NCBI GenBank assembly: GCA_039566865.1
Contig: CM076944.1
Coordinates: forward strand, 11,058,501 to 11,122,500
Length of the DNA stretch: 64,000 bases
Source of the DNA: Aurelia coerulea
Taxonomy: Eukaryota > Cnidaria > Scyphozoa > Semaeostomeae > Ulmaridae
Direction of reading: 5' to 3'
Shown here: positions 45,120 to 56,324 of the stretch, in pieces
Position numbering within the stretch: the first letter of the stretch is position 1
How the letters are laid out: every line of letters begins with the position of its first letter
The notes under the pieces: generated by a model
The model's database searches: none
Told to the model about the DNA's origin: nothing
What the model saw: only the letters and a program-made list of their open reading frames with translations
Translations under genes and position numbers: made by a program

Positions 45120-46462
45120 GTCGAATTTGAATTGTTTATGCAGTTTGGAAAGGATTTACAACAAAAAGAAAGTTATTTGAACTCTTCTGCGATTTGGCAT
45201 GTATTTGTACTTCAGAAGTAAAAGAAATATTTCAACTTCAAAAGGTCGCTTGGAATTCTCAATTTGTTTTCTGAGGTTCCTTCATAAAAGAAACCCTAGA
45301 AAACCAAATCAGGTTTCTAAGGAACATTTTGAAGTTGAAACAACACTCTTTCAAAGAAAACTTCTACGGGCTTCTACGTCAATGAAGCAAAGCGGCAATA
45401 GAATTTCATTGAAATTTAGAACAGAGAGCAATAATGACATCATTCCACCGTAAAGAATCATTTGTTTTCTTCAGTATGAACACCATGTTGGGAGATAGGA
45501 AATTTGTCCATGATGAGCAATGAGAAAGGGTGGAAACGTTTCACAGATGAAAAGCGGTGTAAAATATGAAACCTTCCTTTCCATGTAATAAATTCACACA
45601 ACATAGACAAATTCTTTAAATCTACTCTTGACGTCATCTGATGTAATAGAAACAGCAGAAATGGTAGTATCATATGAGGAGATATTGATCCGGTGTTAAG
45701 GGTCCTATCACACATTGGTACTTAATGGTCCTAGGGTCTGGTTTTTACTGTATGCCGTAAAGGGGGAATAGTTGAAAATGTTGAACATTTCTATGTCTCT
45801 TTGACAAAGGAGTTTCTTATTCTTTATTGGACCTCTTTGATCTAAGAGAACCCTGGCTGTTTAGAGAATAGAGTTCTTATTTGTTCGGGCTACTCTTTCA
45901 TCAAGTGCTTTTGAAAGAACAATACAGCATTTGGTTTCCAATATCATTTTGGCATTTCACTTAGCGGTTCATTGATCAAATGATCATGTTGTCATTTTGA
46001 TTTTAGAATGAAGTTTTGATTTCAAAATGCAATTTTGGCGGTTCACTTAGCGGTTCATTGACTTCAGGAAATTCGTGTTGTCGATTAAAGTCTCGTTTTG
46101 CTTCTCGGTTGACGATTTCACAATACATATTCGGTTTAGGATTTTCGATATATTTTCGATTTAGGATTTCGTAATGCAATTCTGGTTTGAGATTTCGTCG
46201 TGCACTTTCGGTTTGGGATATTGTTTATCACTTGGCTTTTACCATTTGGTTTAGCTTTCAAAATTACTATTTGCAATTTCAATTAGAACTTTTTTCCAAT
46301 GAATGCATTTTAAAATGTGCAAATAGATTTTAGTTTGTCGATTCAAGTTCTTTATAGGTATCTTAATTGCATGAATGCATTTGCATTTACAAAATTCGAT
46401 TTCAAATTGAACTTCTCAATATCACATTGCAATTTTGGCGGTGATGACACTTCATACAAAGG

Positions 46463-46625
46463 GACCTCGTAGGCATGCTTCATAAAGTTGTTTACGAATT
46501 TTCTGTGTTTGTTCTATGTTGAGTGTTTTGGAAAGCAGACGCGTTGTTTTTTATGTCTTGTTTGGCTAGGCCAAGTTTAGGAAAACATAACATTTTGGCG
46601 CAGTCGACTACTGTTTTTTTCAAAG
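46463..46625 (+). promoter_or_regulatory. LTR-end remnant and primer-binding site of the Gypsy element
   Basis: Immediately before the gag ATG, the sequence ends ...AAAACATAACA and then TTTTGGCGCAGTCGACTAC. TGGCGCAGTCG (from 46596) matches the kind of tRNA primer-binding site seen at this position in many Ty3/Gypsy elements. The upstream LTR boundary is not visible because the foldback element lies directly against it. Confidence 0.5.
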
Positions 46626-47508
46626 ATGTCGGACGATGACAGTCCTGGACAAGCTTCTCACCCAAGGAGGGGGCAGTACATCGGAATTCAAGGGGAATTC
46701 GACGAAAGAGAAGACTTTGATAGCTACGTTGCGCGTGTAAAACTTTTTTGGAGATCAAACCAAGTCGCCGAAGAGGAGAAAACCGATCAATTCTTGCTTT
46801 TCGTTGGACGTGATGCTTTTGAAAAGTTGACAACGCTCTGTTCACCAGAGGAACCAGAAGAGAAGTCATTAGAAGAACTCCTAAACCTTTTGAGGAAATA
46901 TTATAAACCGAAACCTTCGATTATGGCCGAACGTTACAAGTCTTATAACAGGAAAAAAAAAAAAGTTGGAACGGAGAAAATTGTCCATGCAAATTATGCC
47001 GCGTTTTTATTCCGAATTTGGGCTTTTTATGATGAATATTATTAGATATCTACTTTTACTTTTACACTGTATACTTTTAATGATTTGTAAATATTTTATC
47101 CACTATTTTTCTTATGTATTTTAATGTTTTAAAGTTGGAATAAATTAGCTAATTACTTTTAGCTATCTTTTGTCATTTATAATCCAACAATAAAGAAATT
47201 GATAATAATAATAATAATAATAATAATAAAGAAAGCAGATGCCAGATGAGCCAATAGCTGAATATGAAGCAGAACTGAGAAGATTAGCAAAAACATGCGA
47301 ATTTACAGCCTCTCAAGAACCGGCTTTGACACCATTACTACAGTCACTGAGGGAACAATTTGCTTTTGGTTTGAATAACGAAGCGTGGCAACGTCGATTA
47401 TTGCAAGAAGCTGGGGTTTTGACCTTTACGAGAGCGGTCGAAGTAACGAAAGCTGCCGAATCTGCAAAGAAGGACGCTCATCAGTTCAACACTTTTCCAG
47501 CGAGATGA
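46626..47508 (+). pseudogene. Ty3/Gypsy-type gag, split by a LINE tail
   Basis: The first part (46626 to about 46960) has the gag-like features FDEREDFDSYVARVKLFW and EEPEEKSLEELLNLLRKYY. The second part (from about 47230) continues in frame with PDEPIAEYEAELRRLAKTC and FGLNNEAWQRRLLQEAG. Gag forms the particle that packages the element RNA. The break lies in a lysine-rich run and is filled by a LINE 3' end. A stop at 47506 separates it from the zinc knuckle. The copy is inactive; no intact reading frame exists. Confidence 0.75.
46962..47230 (+). mobile_element. 5'-truncated LINE 3' end with TAA tail, inside gag
   Basis: Ends in the hairpin GTTGGA (47134-47139)/TCCAAC (47183-47188) with inner TAGCT/AGCTA, then ATAAAGAAATT and a TAA tandem tail (47204-47229). 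The A-rich flanks (AACAGGAAAAAA and AAAGAAAGCAG) hide the exact target duplication. Same 3' plan as at 101 and 20020. Confidence 0.7.
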
Positions 47509-47610
47509 TCTAGCGATGTTCATGCTGTTAAGCCGAGAAATATGTAAACAAAAAATCGAAGGGAAGAAGTTTCTAAAGGAAGACAAAACTTTTCCAGTGC
47601 AACGAACTCA

Positions 47611-48050
47611 GTGAAATTTTATAATTGCGGTAAAGAGGGACACTATGCAAGAGACTGCAGGGCCCCTCGAAAAGCCCTCGTGCCCCTCGTAAGTTCTCAC
47701 AGAACCAAGTCAAGCATATTTCTGAAGAAACCTTGGATTTTGAAACATTGTCTGTTGATTCAAAGGAAACAAATCATGTTGCAGAAAATTTGAAACCATG
47801 TCCAAAAGTTGAAGCTATGGTTAACGGACACCCGGTCACTTTGGAAGTTGACACTGGCTCTGTCGTTACGCTTATCAACGAGGTTACATGGCGCAACTTA
47901 TTTGATGCCCCAATATTAAGACCTTCATCTTTGGAACTAAAGAGTTATTCCCATGGAAAGGTTCCATTATTGGGAGATTTCAACAAATGTCATTTTCACA
48001 TCTTGAGCAAAAAATGTCATTTTCATATCACAGACATAATATCTATTTAG
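47611..48050 (+). pseudogene. Gypsy zinc knuckle and aspartic protease remnant
   Basis: The frame at 47611 reads KFYNCGKEGHYARDC, a nucleocapsid CCHC knuckle in which the first Cys is Phe. After a frame change, 47733-47990 reads NGHPVTLEVDTGSVVTLI, with the DTGS active-site motif of the retropepsin family. Integrase and RT, which should follow, are missing; unrelated sequence begins at about 47990. The loss of the first knuckle Cys and the shift show decay. Confidence 0.75.
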
Positions 48051-48540
48051 GATCAAAGCTACCTTAAAACTTTTAAGCTCCACAACTTATGAGATGTGAA
48101 AATGGGAAATAACGACTACTCGCCAGGTCAGTGGTAATTGTAACACGCTGTTACGATTGCCCCGGTGTAAGCTGGCCGATGGCTTGGTTTGATTCAGTTA
48201 CTAATCTGGTCGCACAATGTGCATCCATGTAGTAATGTATTATTAAAGAGTTAAAGTTGACATTTATAAACAAAAACTATTTTTTCTCAATTGATTCAAT
48301 TATTTTCAACTGATGCATCAAACTTTACAAATAAATATAGGCCAAGTCTAATTTTTAATTCGTTCTTTTTTACGCAATTAATAATCTGCTACCTGATGTT
48401 ACATTTACAGTGGGGAAGAAACAGAGTCATGCAATAACTATCTGCAATGATTTTAAAGATATGTAACAAGTGGTCCAACCATGTGTTACAATTGCCCTAT
48501 GTTACTGGGGAAATTTTAGCACTTGACCACTGATTTTAAA
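48051..48540. other. Intergenic or degraded element, nothing recognised
   Basis: AT-rich. Two regions read like GTGGTAATTGTAACACGC and GTGTTACAATTGCCC (48133, 48482), which may be a diverged inverted or direct pair of an old MITE. No gene. Confidence 0.3.
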
Positions 48541-48574
48541 ACTATGAAAGCGTCAGAAAAATTGGTTCCATGGG

Positions 48575-48799
48575 ATGGGACCTAAGGTCTATTTCATTCC
48601 AAGAGATGCAACTACAATATTATCTTCCTCCAATAGCGGAATTAACCATTATGTAGACGATATGGCTTATGAAAAAGCGTTACAATTGACTCCGGTCTCC
48701 CCTACTCATTGTTTTCCTGGTATTGTAAATGCAGCTCAAAATTTGAAACAACGAATTAGCGAAACAATGCCAAAAAGCACTAAAAGAAGCAGAATTTGA
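48575..48799 (+). pseudogene. Short unrecognised frame upstream of the GIY-YIG fragment
   Basis: 74 codons, GPKVYFIPRDATTILSSS at the start and AAQNLKQRISETMPKSTKRS at the end, then a stop. The following GIY-YIG frame begins 17 bases later in another frame, so both may be parts of one broken element protein. No family assigned to this part on its own. Confidence 0.3.
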
Positions 48800-49284
48800 A
48801 GATTCGTGTTGTGGAAAGGGCTGGACAGTCTCTAAAACAAGATCTTGTGAGATCAAATCCAATGAAGGAGAAAGACTGCAAACAGGATGACTGTAGAACA
48901 TGCCAATTAAACCCAAAAGTGAACTGCAAATCTAGAGACATTGTTTACAAGATAACATGCGTAGGATCGAACGAGGAGAACTGCAGGGAAGCATATATAG
49001 GTGAGTCAGCTCGAAGCTTGGGAGAGAGAATACACGAGCACATAAAGAGATATGAAAAGGAAGATAAGAACTCGATGTTATTCAAACATATGAGAGAAAG
49101 GCATGGAGGTATTAAGCAAGAACTCTCGATAGAAAAACTAGCGTCGTGTCCCGGTGATGCAATGCTGCGGCAGGTGACGGAGGCAGTTTTCATCAGTGAG
49201 ATGGCACCATCTTTAAATTCCAAAGAAGAATGGGGAAACACAAATGTCCCACGCCCAAGACGCAACAACAGCAACTTATTTTGA
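48796..49284 (+). pseudogene. GIY-YIG endonuclease fragment of a retroelement (Penelope-like type)
   Basis: 162 codons. A Cys-rich linker (CKQDDCRTC, then CKSRDIVYKITC) leads into a GIY-YIG-like fold: IVYKITC, then AYIGESARSLGERIHEHI, a KNSMLFKHMRERHGG block and DAMLRQVTEAVFISE with a Glu in the catalytic place. This linker plus nuclease layout is known at the C-terminus of Penelope-like elements; here no RT remains. The family differs from the element at 61264. Confidence 0.6.
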
Positions 49285-49289
49285 TTATA

Positions 49290-49720
49290 GTTACGTTCAT
49301 ATTGTTCATTCGTCAAATAGAAATTCGAACACGTTTAGAAACTGATATCTGATCGAAGAATCGAATTAATCAGTCGCTGAAGAGGCCTCAGAGGTGAGGC
49401 GAAAGCTCCGACAAAAAAGAAAAGCGCAATGAGTGGAAGATAATGGCAAGTAAAACCAATTTAAATTTTATAACTAGCTGTTAAAAAAGTTAAGTGAGTG
49501 CAGCTCAGAAGAGTAGAGACAATCGGCTGCCAATCTGTTGGGGGGGGGGGAGGTACTACTCACTTCAATACCATTCACCAACAGTTATGTGCCCCCAGAG
49601 GGGCGAATTGTGCAAGGGAAGTTTCGAGTTTGAGAACAATCCTACTGCTTGCATATTTCAAGACAGATTATACCCAATTCACACCGACAAGTTAATTCTA
49701 ATTGGTCAATGCAACAAATC
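49290..49720. other. Intergenic, nothing recognised
   Basis: Includes a G10 run at 49541-49550. No TIR pair or gene supported. Confidence 0.3.
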
Positions 49721-49999
49721 TAAGAGCCCCTTTACATGAGACATTTCAACCCATGTTGAGTTTCAACACGGGTTGAGTTAGTTTTAACAGCATTACATTG
49801 CTTAGTTTGCCTTGTGTTTACATGGAATCTCAACACGGGTTGAGATTAGGTCACATGGTTGCAAACAATAGAAGAAGGAATGTGAGCCCCTTTCAAAAAT
49901 TTGAATGAGGCGATGAAGGCTTACACCGTCAACCGAGTTGAAACTCAACCCGTGTTCAACTCAACCCGGCTTGAAATTTCTCATGTAAAGGGCCTTTAA
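49721..49999. mobile_element. MITE with repeated CAACACGGGTTGAG palindromes
   Basis: The ends GAGCCCCTTTACATGAGA (49722) and TCTCATGTAAAGGGCC (49979) are inverted copies. Each is followed inwards by CAAC...GGGTTGAG palindromes; four or five such motifs occur (49750-49785, 49828-49844, 49934-49970). About 280 bp, no coding. Target duplication unclear (perhaps TAA/TTA). Confidence 0.65.
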
Positions 50000-51170
50000 T
50001 GCGCTTGGTTGGTTGAAATTTAACGTGATTTCGACAAAGCTGGTTTAACTTTGTCAGTATGAATGGGGGTATTAGCATGACTCAACATCCAGTGCAAGTT
50101 AATTTGATATCACTCTCTGTTCAAACATTACATCTTGCACTCCGACCATGCAGCAACATTTTTGTTTACCTGCTCTGCATCTCACATGTTTATCGCCTGT
50201 TCAAAGGCTAGAGTGTTTATGCTTGGCTAAGTGGCTACATGTTCTGCTCTGTTCTTGATTGTAGCCATGCAGCTACAACAGATTTGATTAGCTGACATTT
50301 GATTAGTTGATAAGTTATTATTGTCTTTGATGGGGTAAAAAAACAATAAATGATTATAGCCTACACATTGCGGATTCAAATAATGTTGTTTGATTATGCA
50401 AGTGCAATGAGGCATGCTGAAGTATCCTTGCATTCCTTTGCCAATCAAAACTATGGCGAAACTGTCATTCAAGATTCGAGCATTGTTTAATTGCAATTAC
50501 AACCACCTGATTGAATTTGACTGTGGTCATAATTGCTTTAATTTGATTGCCAAAATAACGCTGCAGGTATAAATACCATTCGAATGACGCACTGCAGTTC
50601 TTGTTCATGTTTTGCTTTGCCATCTTTCATGGACTTGCTACAAGTCTCTCTCGCCGAAAAACGAGGGGAGGAAAAAATAGCGAGAGTACATAGCTTCCAC
50701 TGCTTCCCTGAAACAAAATTGACTGCGCGGCGCGCGGGGCTGCGCTGCAATGAGTCAGCAAGCATAGTAAGAACCTGTTGTTGTAGTTGCTCTGTCAAAT
50801 CCATCTTTGTTGTTCCATCCAATCACAAGCACCAATGAGTCTACCTATTGTCTAAGATTGTCTGCTTGTTCTTTTGTTTGGATCTGCCCATAGAATCTGC
50901 CACACATCGCCCAAATTTCAGATTCAAACTCGTCTAAATGGCTGCTATTCGCAGCAAATAGCCTTGGGTACAACACTCGGGATCAGATACGAATTCTTTC
51001 GAATTCAATACAAACTAGACGAAGAAACATATTTGAATATGGGTTTAATTGTTTCCATGATAGATTCCTTTGAGCCCATAGTCATTAATAAATGTCTCAG
51101 TACTAACCCCCAAAATTTTTTGCATGATGTATTCTTATAGACTCATCAGTGAAATGAACAAGACAAATTG
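50000..51170. other. Intron or intergenic, possible old repeats
   Basis: A minus-strand frame at 50822-50538 begins MDGTTKMDLTEQLQQQ and contains a TTTTGTTTCAG/GGAAGCAG acceptor-like site and a GCGCGGCGCGCGGGG patch. It could be an exon of the split host gene or part of a dispersed repeat; I cannot decide. Nothing else supported. Confidence 0.25.
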
Positions 51171-51177
51171 TACTTAC

Positions 51178-51368
51178 ATCAAAGTGCTTACTGTTCATTC
51201 TAGCGCTCGCTATTCCTGCTTTATTCTTTGGCAGACTGATAGTGTACTCTGAAAACAAGCTGCGACATGCTGTTGTCCCAAGCAGTTGTTCCTGAATATC
51301 AGTGGTAACGGATGAACACATGCTTATGCCAACTTTGGCTGGAAACTTAGCACGGCAGTATGACCTTC
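51178..51368 (-). CDS. Host gene, downstream exon (partial gene)
   Basis: On the minus strand, TTTTATTTTAAG is a 3' splice site at 51369 and GAT/GTAAGTAC a strong donor at 51178. The 191-bp exon is open in the one phase that fits the upstream exon: a Gly codon split by the intron, then RSYCRAKFPAKVGISMCSSV, a middle with TTACRSLFSEYTISLPKNK, and MNSKHFD at the end (phase 0). No domain recognised. Further exons should lie at lower coordinates, outside what I can support. Confidence 0.65.
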
Positions 51369-51432
51369 CTTAAAATAAAAATGGTATAAAATATCACCAA
51401 AAAGCAATATACAAGTTAACTACATATAACTA

Positions 51433-51975
51433 CCGGGTGTCTCAGAAAAAGTACCCCCTTTTGACTGGAAATGGGAACCAAGCAATAAGATATTATTGCT
51501 CCCTGACTGCACAGCTAAATTCATCAATGTTCAACTTAGATGCACGTACCTTGCATTTAGAAATCGTCCACCAAACACCGGAGATACAGGCTCGCAAAGT
51601 CAAAATTTACAGTGCACCTATAACCAGAGGTTTTGAAAAAGGGCCTAATCATGATTTGTATCGTGGACATTTTCCAAAGTACCTGTAAACTTTAAGTTTC
51701 CGTGTTTTGCTTGTGAAAAGAATAAAATATGCATGTACATGGCGCTGATTAAACAAATGTAGTGAAAATGTGGTAAGAGTGATAAAATCGTGCCACATCT
51801 CCAAAATAAGCGTGCATGTGCTCCTTTTCCTCTTCTTTAATACAAAACACGTGGGATCGAATGCAATGCAAGGACCGTTTCCTCAAAAGAAAAGTTACTT
51901 CAAGAACAATTGAAGTAATTCAAGGTATAAATCTTTTCAAAAATAAAAAGTAAAGGTCAAAGTCGAAAATTCGTT
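51433..51975. mobile_element. Truncated family B mariner MITE
   Basis: Starts CCGGGTGTCTCAGAAAAAGT after TA (51431-51432). Its inside matches the 8822-9603 element read in the other direction (for example around the sequence ACCAGAGGTTTTGAAAAAGG). The match stops near GTCGAAAATTCG at 51975, so the far end is lost. Lies in the intron of the minus-strand host gene. Confidence 0.65.
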
Positions 51976-52684
51976 TGCAAAATGCCTGCTTGGTTAAGTT
52001 ATTCGTTAATGTATCCGCTGGTTATTATTACGAAAAGAGTGATTTAATGCCGATTACTGGGATTCTGCTGCGGGTGAAGGTAGGCCCATCAGCTTTCTTG
52101 GCAGCAAAAAGCTTTAATTCGTCTAGGATTTACGAAAATCACAGAAACAAATATTTTCATGTTATTCCGGGACATAGTTACGTAACATATGAAATTTTGA
52201 AAGCTATATCTTATTTGTAACGTTCCTGAAGACAGTGGCGGACTGGCTCTGATTTTTGCACCGGCCATGAGCGAGTTAAGGGGGCCCTAAGTGTGTGTGG
52301 CCTCGATGATGAGTGTGTGGTCAGGGGCAAAATTCGTCGCAATTCCTCGATTCCTTACCAATAGCCAAGCTAATCTCACTTTTCTTGAAAATGAGGCATA
52401 TTTCTCACGATATATCTTCTCAAACATTATTAAAATCGTCGTTACATTGTCTCTACTTTATAAAAGTAATTTTGCCTTTTTTTGTATTGTGGGCCAGACG
52501 ATCTATAATGTTTTCGTGTCTATAACTGTTAAAGTGTTGAAGGAACCCTTTCCTGACCCCTCGCCCAGCAGTGTGGTCAGGGCAAATTAAGGTAACTCTG
52601 CTTTCCGCTCTAGTGCACAGCGAAATGCCGTTTCGCAAAACCACTCTCCTCTGAAAACAGTTAATTTCTCCAGTATTATTCGGC

Positions 52685-52867
52685 CTATCGAAAAGCAGTA
52701 AAAAGAATGTTGTTGTGTATAATCTGGGCAATCGAAAGATGTATAAATCGCAATGTTTCCGTAAACCCTGGTTTCGTAAATCCTAGTTCAAATCTTTTTG
52801 CTAATTTTAGAAAAGTGGATTTATCTCCAAAACTACTCGAAAAATGTTCGATTTTTTTTCGTTCCAT
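52685..52867 (-). CDS. 60-codon frame in the left arm, conserved in the right arm
   Basis: Begins MERKKIEHFSSSFGDKSTF and ends NNILFTAFR. The right-arm copy (56145-56324) has about 16 residue changes out of 59 and no frameshift or internal stop, apart from ending one codon earlier. No domain recognised; rather hydrophobic near the end. Upstream, GTAG-like signals were not resolved. Could be a surviving exon of an element gene. Confidence 0.3.
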   Translation of the reverse strand: MERKKIEHFSSSFGDKSTFLKLAKRFELGFTKPGFTETLRFIHLSIAQIIHNNILFTAFR

Positions 52868-53307
52868 CTTTAGCTAGGTTGTTGATCTACAACTTTGCCA
52901 AGTCTGATTGAAAAAGCTAGGCTACATTTCCTGCAATCGAATTTCGTATTTCTGTTTACTTTTCGACTGCGAAATGGAGAAACCTTGGTCAACAGATTAC
53001 CATGCTATGAAGCACACTTGCAAAAGCTCAGGCTTGAAACAACTTTCAGAAGTTTTTCCATTGGCAAACAAATGAACGTCATCTTTTGGGAATACCATAC
53101 GCAGGTCTCAAAAGACATCCTTAGTGCGCTTGTAAAAGTATCATTTGCATCTATTCACTGTGATCCAGCTCTTTAGAAATCGTGGAATTAATCCCAAAAA
53201 ATGAAAATACGAGTATACACTATTTAAGGGTTTCATCATGGCGAAGAGACATTGAGCTATTCGATAAAACAAAAATTTCTTAAATCCGTCTCATAAATCC
53301 AGAGATA

Positions 53308-53667
53308 CACTCTTTTTTTTATAAGAATACTATACATTTTTTCCAGCCTCAATATTCTTAAGACATTTTTCGTTTTGAGCCTTAACATATTCTTAAAGTA
53401 TTCTTATTTTTTTAAATCTGATATGGTTTCAAGGGAACATAGTTCAAAGAATTGTCATATCATTATGAAGAAATGGTCGAATGAAAAAAAAACTTAAGCA
53501 ATTGTAACAATAAGAATCTTATGAACATCGCAAGACAGGCAACTGCTGGAAAATGAGACACAAATATGCGAGCTGAGGCTGAGCAATATTCTTTTAATAT
53601 TCTTAAAATTTGGATGATTCTGAGCCTGAATATTCTTATAAACAATATTCTCATAAAAAAAAGAGTG
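53308..53667. mobile_element. Family C MITE, short form, in the left foldback arm
   Basis: Ends CACTCTTTTTTTTATAAG and its complement, TA on both sides (53306-53307, 53668-53669). The right arm shows the undisturbed site at 55662-55672 with one TA, so this insertion came later than the arms. 360 bp; it lacks about 70 bp of the middle of the 27622 copy. Confidence 0.9.
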
Positions 53668-54734
53668 TATGATTTTTTAAAGTTTGACTAAATTGCGAAC
53701 TGTTGTTTACATTGCAATTTCCGGCCTTTTGTTTGTTGTATCGTTGAAAACACAGAAATTCAAGTTCTTGTATCACTTCAATAAATGCACCGATTTTTGA
53801 AACTTTTTTTTGTCTTACAGATAAACACCTAAGCTATCTAAAAATACAAAGCTTTTTTTAAAATCTCAAGTTGGTATATCAATATTTGTCAAAATGGCGT
53901 ATGACATTTGTAAGCACGAAAACCAGGCAAATTATCAACATTCCGTCTGTTATAGTGAAAACAAAAAATCTAACTAAATCTAACTCTTCGAAAAAAATAT
54001 TAAAATTGAATATGACGTCTTGAGAGAATTTCTGCCAAAGGATTCGTACAGCTTCGTACAGGAAAAAAAGTTATCACACATTTGGTATGGTAGGTCCTTT
54101 TCAGTTTGTGTTTGGTTATGGTCGTACTCACTGAAACCTTGACGACCAACTGTTGATAAAGATCTTGTTCTGGTATAACATTTTCATGCTTCTTGTCTGT
54201 CGACTCGGTTTTTATCTTTATCTTGATTCCATAGTCAATGAAAATGTTAACTGACTGTCTTCAAGGGCTTCGATATGGTAGGGAAGAGGCGTCAATAGTC
54301 CGGATATGCTTGTGGCGACTTTTATTGGAACATAACTACTGCCTACATTCCCCTATCACTACTTTTCCATTCACTCATTCCGCCTTAAATGCCTCTTTGT
54401 TTAAGGCAAGGCAACTTTACCTCGTTATTTCAAAATATATATTCAACTTTTAAACTTTGATAGTACGCATAGAGAGTGTCTACAGCTCACCATACTGTAT
54501 ATAGGATGCAGGAAGTGCTTAAATTACAGGATGACGCAACTTTACATACACTGATATGAAACTGCAAAACAAAAACAAAAATTTTTCTCGTAACTATGAC
54601 TGACCCAAGCCAAGCCTGTATCTTTCACATGCCTCATTGAGAAGCAGAATTTTTTCTATGTTAATTTCCAAGTCAGTTCCTACCACAAAATAAAACAATG
54701 ACTGTTAAAACACAAAACTGCTGGCCTGTAGTCT

Positions 54735-55078
54735 TTAAACCATTCCAATAGCTATGTGTCACAAAATCAATCACGTTTATCACAACGAATGGCGAGCTTT
54801 ATGATTTCATAGTTGAAAACAGTGATTTAAAGGATAAAAGTACGAAGTAGAACACGAAATATACTGCGAAATTTAAGGATCTAGCTGATCAACTGATAGA
54901 GGAAAGGGGGGCTGAAGGAATACGCATATAAAATTAAATTAGTACTCCAAAAATTGTATCAAGTTAAAGTCAAGGATGAAGCCTGGCGTGTAAAAGAAAG
55001 AGTTTTCAGTGATAAAGGAGATGAACGAGTTAAAAAACGTAGCCGACCAAGATCAGGCAGTCAATTATCATTAAAGTG
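54735..55078 (+). pseudogene. Decayed coding region in the foldback loop, unrecognised
   Basis: One plus-strand frame reads TKSITFITTNGELYDFIVE, then DLKDKSTK, a stop, NTKYTAKFKDLADQLIEER. After a one-base shift in the G6 run near 54905 it goes on with LKEYAYKIKLVLQKLYQ, KDEAWRVKERVFSDKGDERV and KKRSRPRSGSQLSLK before a stop. The protein-like composition across the shift suggests a former gene of about 110 residues or an exon of one. On the other strand, 54270-54050 also has a lysine-rich frame (NIFIDYGIKIKIKTESTDKK). No family known to me. Confidence 0.35.
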
Positions 55079-56144
55079 AGGTGATCGATACACTAAACCG
55101 AGAAGAGGCCTTATCAAAGACATGTACAATGAGAATTAGATTATCGACCAAAAACTAAATACTTTATAGACACAAGTTTTACTCAAGTAAAGCTAAGATA
55201 GTTGAAAGTAGTTTGCATAAACACTGTTCGTATGCGGAACAGTTCAATCATGTACAAAGCCAAAACTTTTTTTCCTGTACGAAGCTGTACGAATCCTTGT
55301 GTAGAAATTCTCTCAAGACATCATATTCAATTGTGATATTTTTTTGAAGAGTTAGATTTAGTTAGATTTTTTGTTTTCACTATAACAAACGGAATTTTGA
55401 TAATTTGCCTGGTTTTTATGCTTAAAATGGTCATACACCATTTTGACAAATATTGATATACCAAATTGAGATTTTGCAAATAGCTTTGTATTTTTAGATA
55501 GCTTAGGTGTTTATCTGTAAAATAAAAAAAAGTTTCAAAAAATCGATGCATTTGTAGAAGAGTTACAAGAACTTGAATGTATGGGTTTTCAACGATAACA
55601 CAAACAAAAGGCCGGAAATTGCAATGTAAACAACAGTTCGCAATTTAGTCAAACTTTAAAAAATCATATCTCTGGATTTATAAGACGGATTTAATAAATT
55701 TTTGTTTTATCGAATAGCTCAATGTCTCTTCGCCATGATAAAACCCTCAAGTAGTGAATACTCGTATTTTCATTTTTTCGGATTAATTCCATGTCTGGAT
55801 CACAGTGCTATTGATTAAAAATTACTGATTTTTACCAGTAACTTCACGAAACCATGCTTTGGGTGTCTTTCGAGACTTTCGTAAGCATTCACAAATTATG
55901 AATTCACAAAGCATTCACAAATTAGAGTCCACAATAATGAGCATAGAGCTTAGACGAAGAACTATTTTTTTGCAAAAACATTCTATGAGCGTTCAAATCG
56001 TTCTGCATGGGCTAAACTGTTGACCAACGCTTTTCCCCTTCGATGTCGAAAAGTAAACAGAAATGTAAAATTCGATTGCAGGAAATCTAGCCTAGCTTTT
56101 TCAATCAGACTTGGCAAAGTTGTAAATCAACTACTTAGCTAAAG

Positions 56145-56324
56145 ATGGAGCGAAAGAAAATCGAGACTTTTTCGAGTAGTTTTGGAGGTAAATCCACTTT
56201 TCTGAAATCAGCAAAAATATTTGTGCAAGGATTTGCGAAGCCAGGGTTGACGGAAACATTGCGATTTATACATATTTCGATTGCCCAGATTGTACTGAAC
56301 AACATCCTTTTTACCGCTTTTTGA
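56145..56324 (+). CDS. 59-codon frame in the right arm, partner of 52685-52867
   Basis: Begins MERKKIETFSSSFGGKSTF and ends LNNILFTAF. It shares the frame and most residues with the left-arm copy. The arms differ enough at DNA level that survival of the frame in both is worth a test for selection. Unrecognised. Confidence 0.3.
   Translation: MERKKIETFSSSFGGKSTFLKSAKIFVQGFAKPGLTETLRFIHISIAQIVLNNILFTAF

Larger units (their letters stand above)
43435..46456. mobile_element. Foldback element of 3 kb with 6-bp duplication
   Basis: Ends TATGAAGTGTCATCACCGCC and its complement, with CAAAGG on both sides (43429-43434, 46457-46462). Left arm 43435 to about 44560, right arm about 45600-46456. The arms hold a run of diverged short repeats on the theme GAAATCCTAAACCGAAAAT (43670-43800 and the mirror region). 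The left arm has extra sequence at 44125-44370 carrying a short open frame. The loop holds an 8-bp-TSD MITE (44716-45119). TGACGTCA occurs in both arms (44535, 45629). The superfamily is not assigned. Confidence 0.75.

Noticed and set aside
46492..46869. 125-codon minus-strand frame
   Set aside because: Shadow of the gag frame on the opposite strand.
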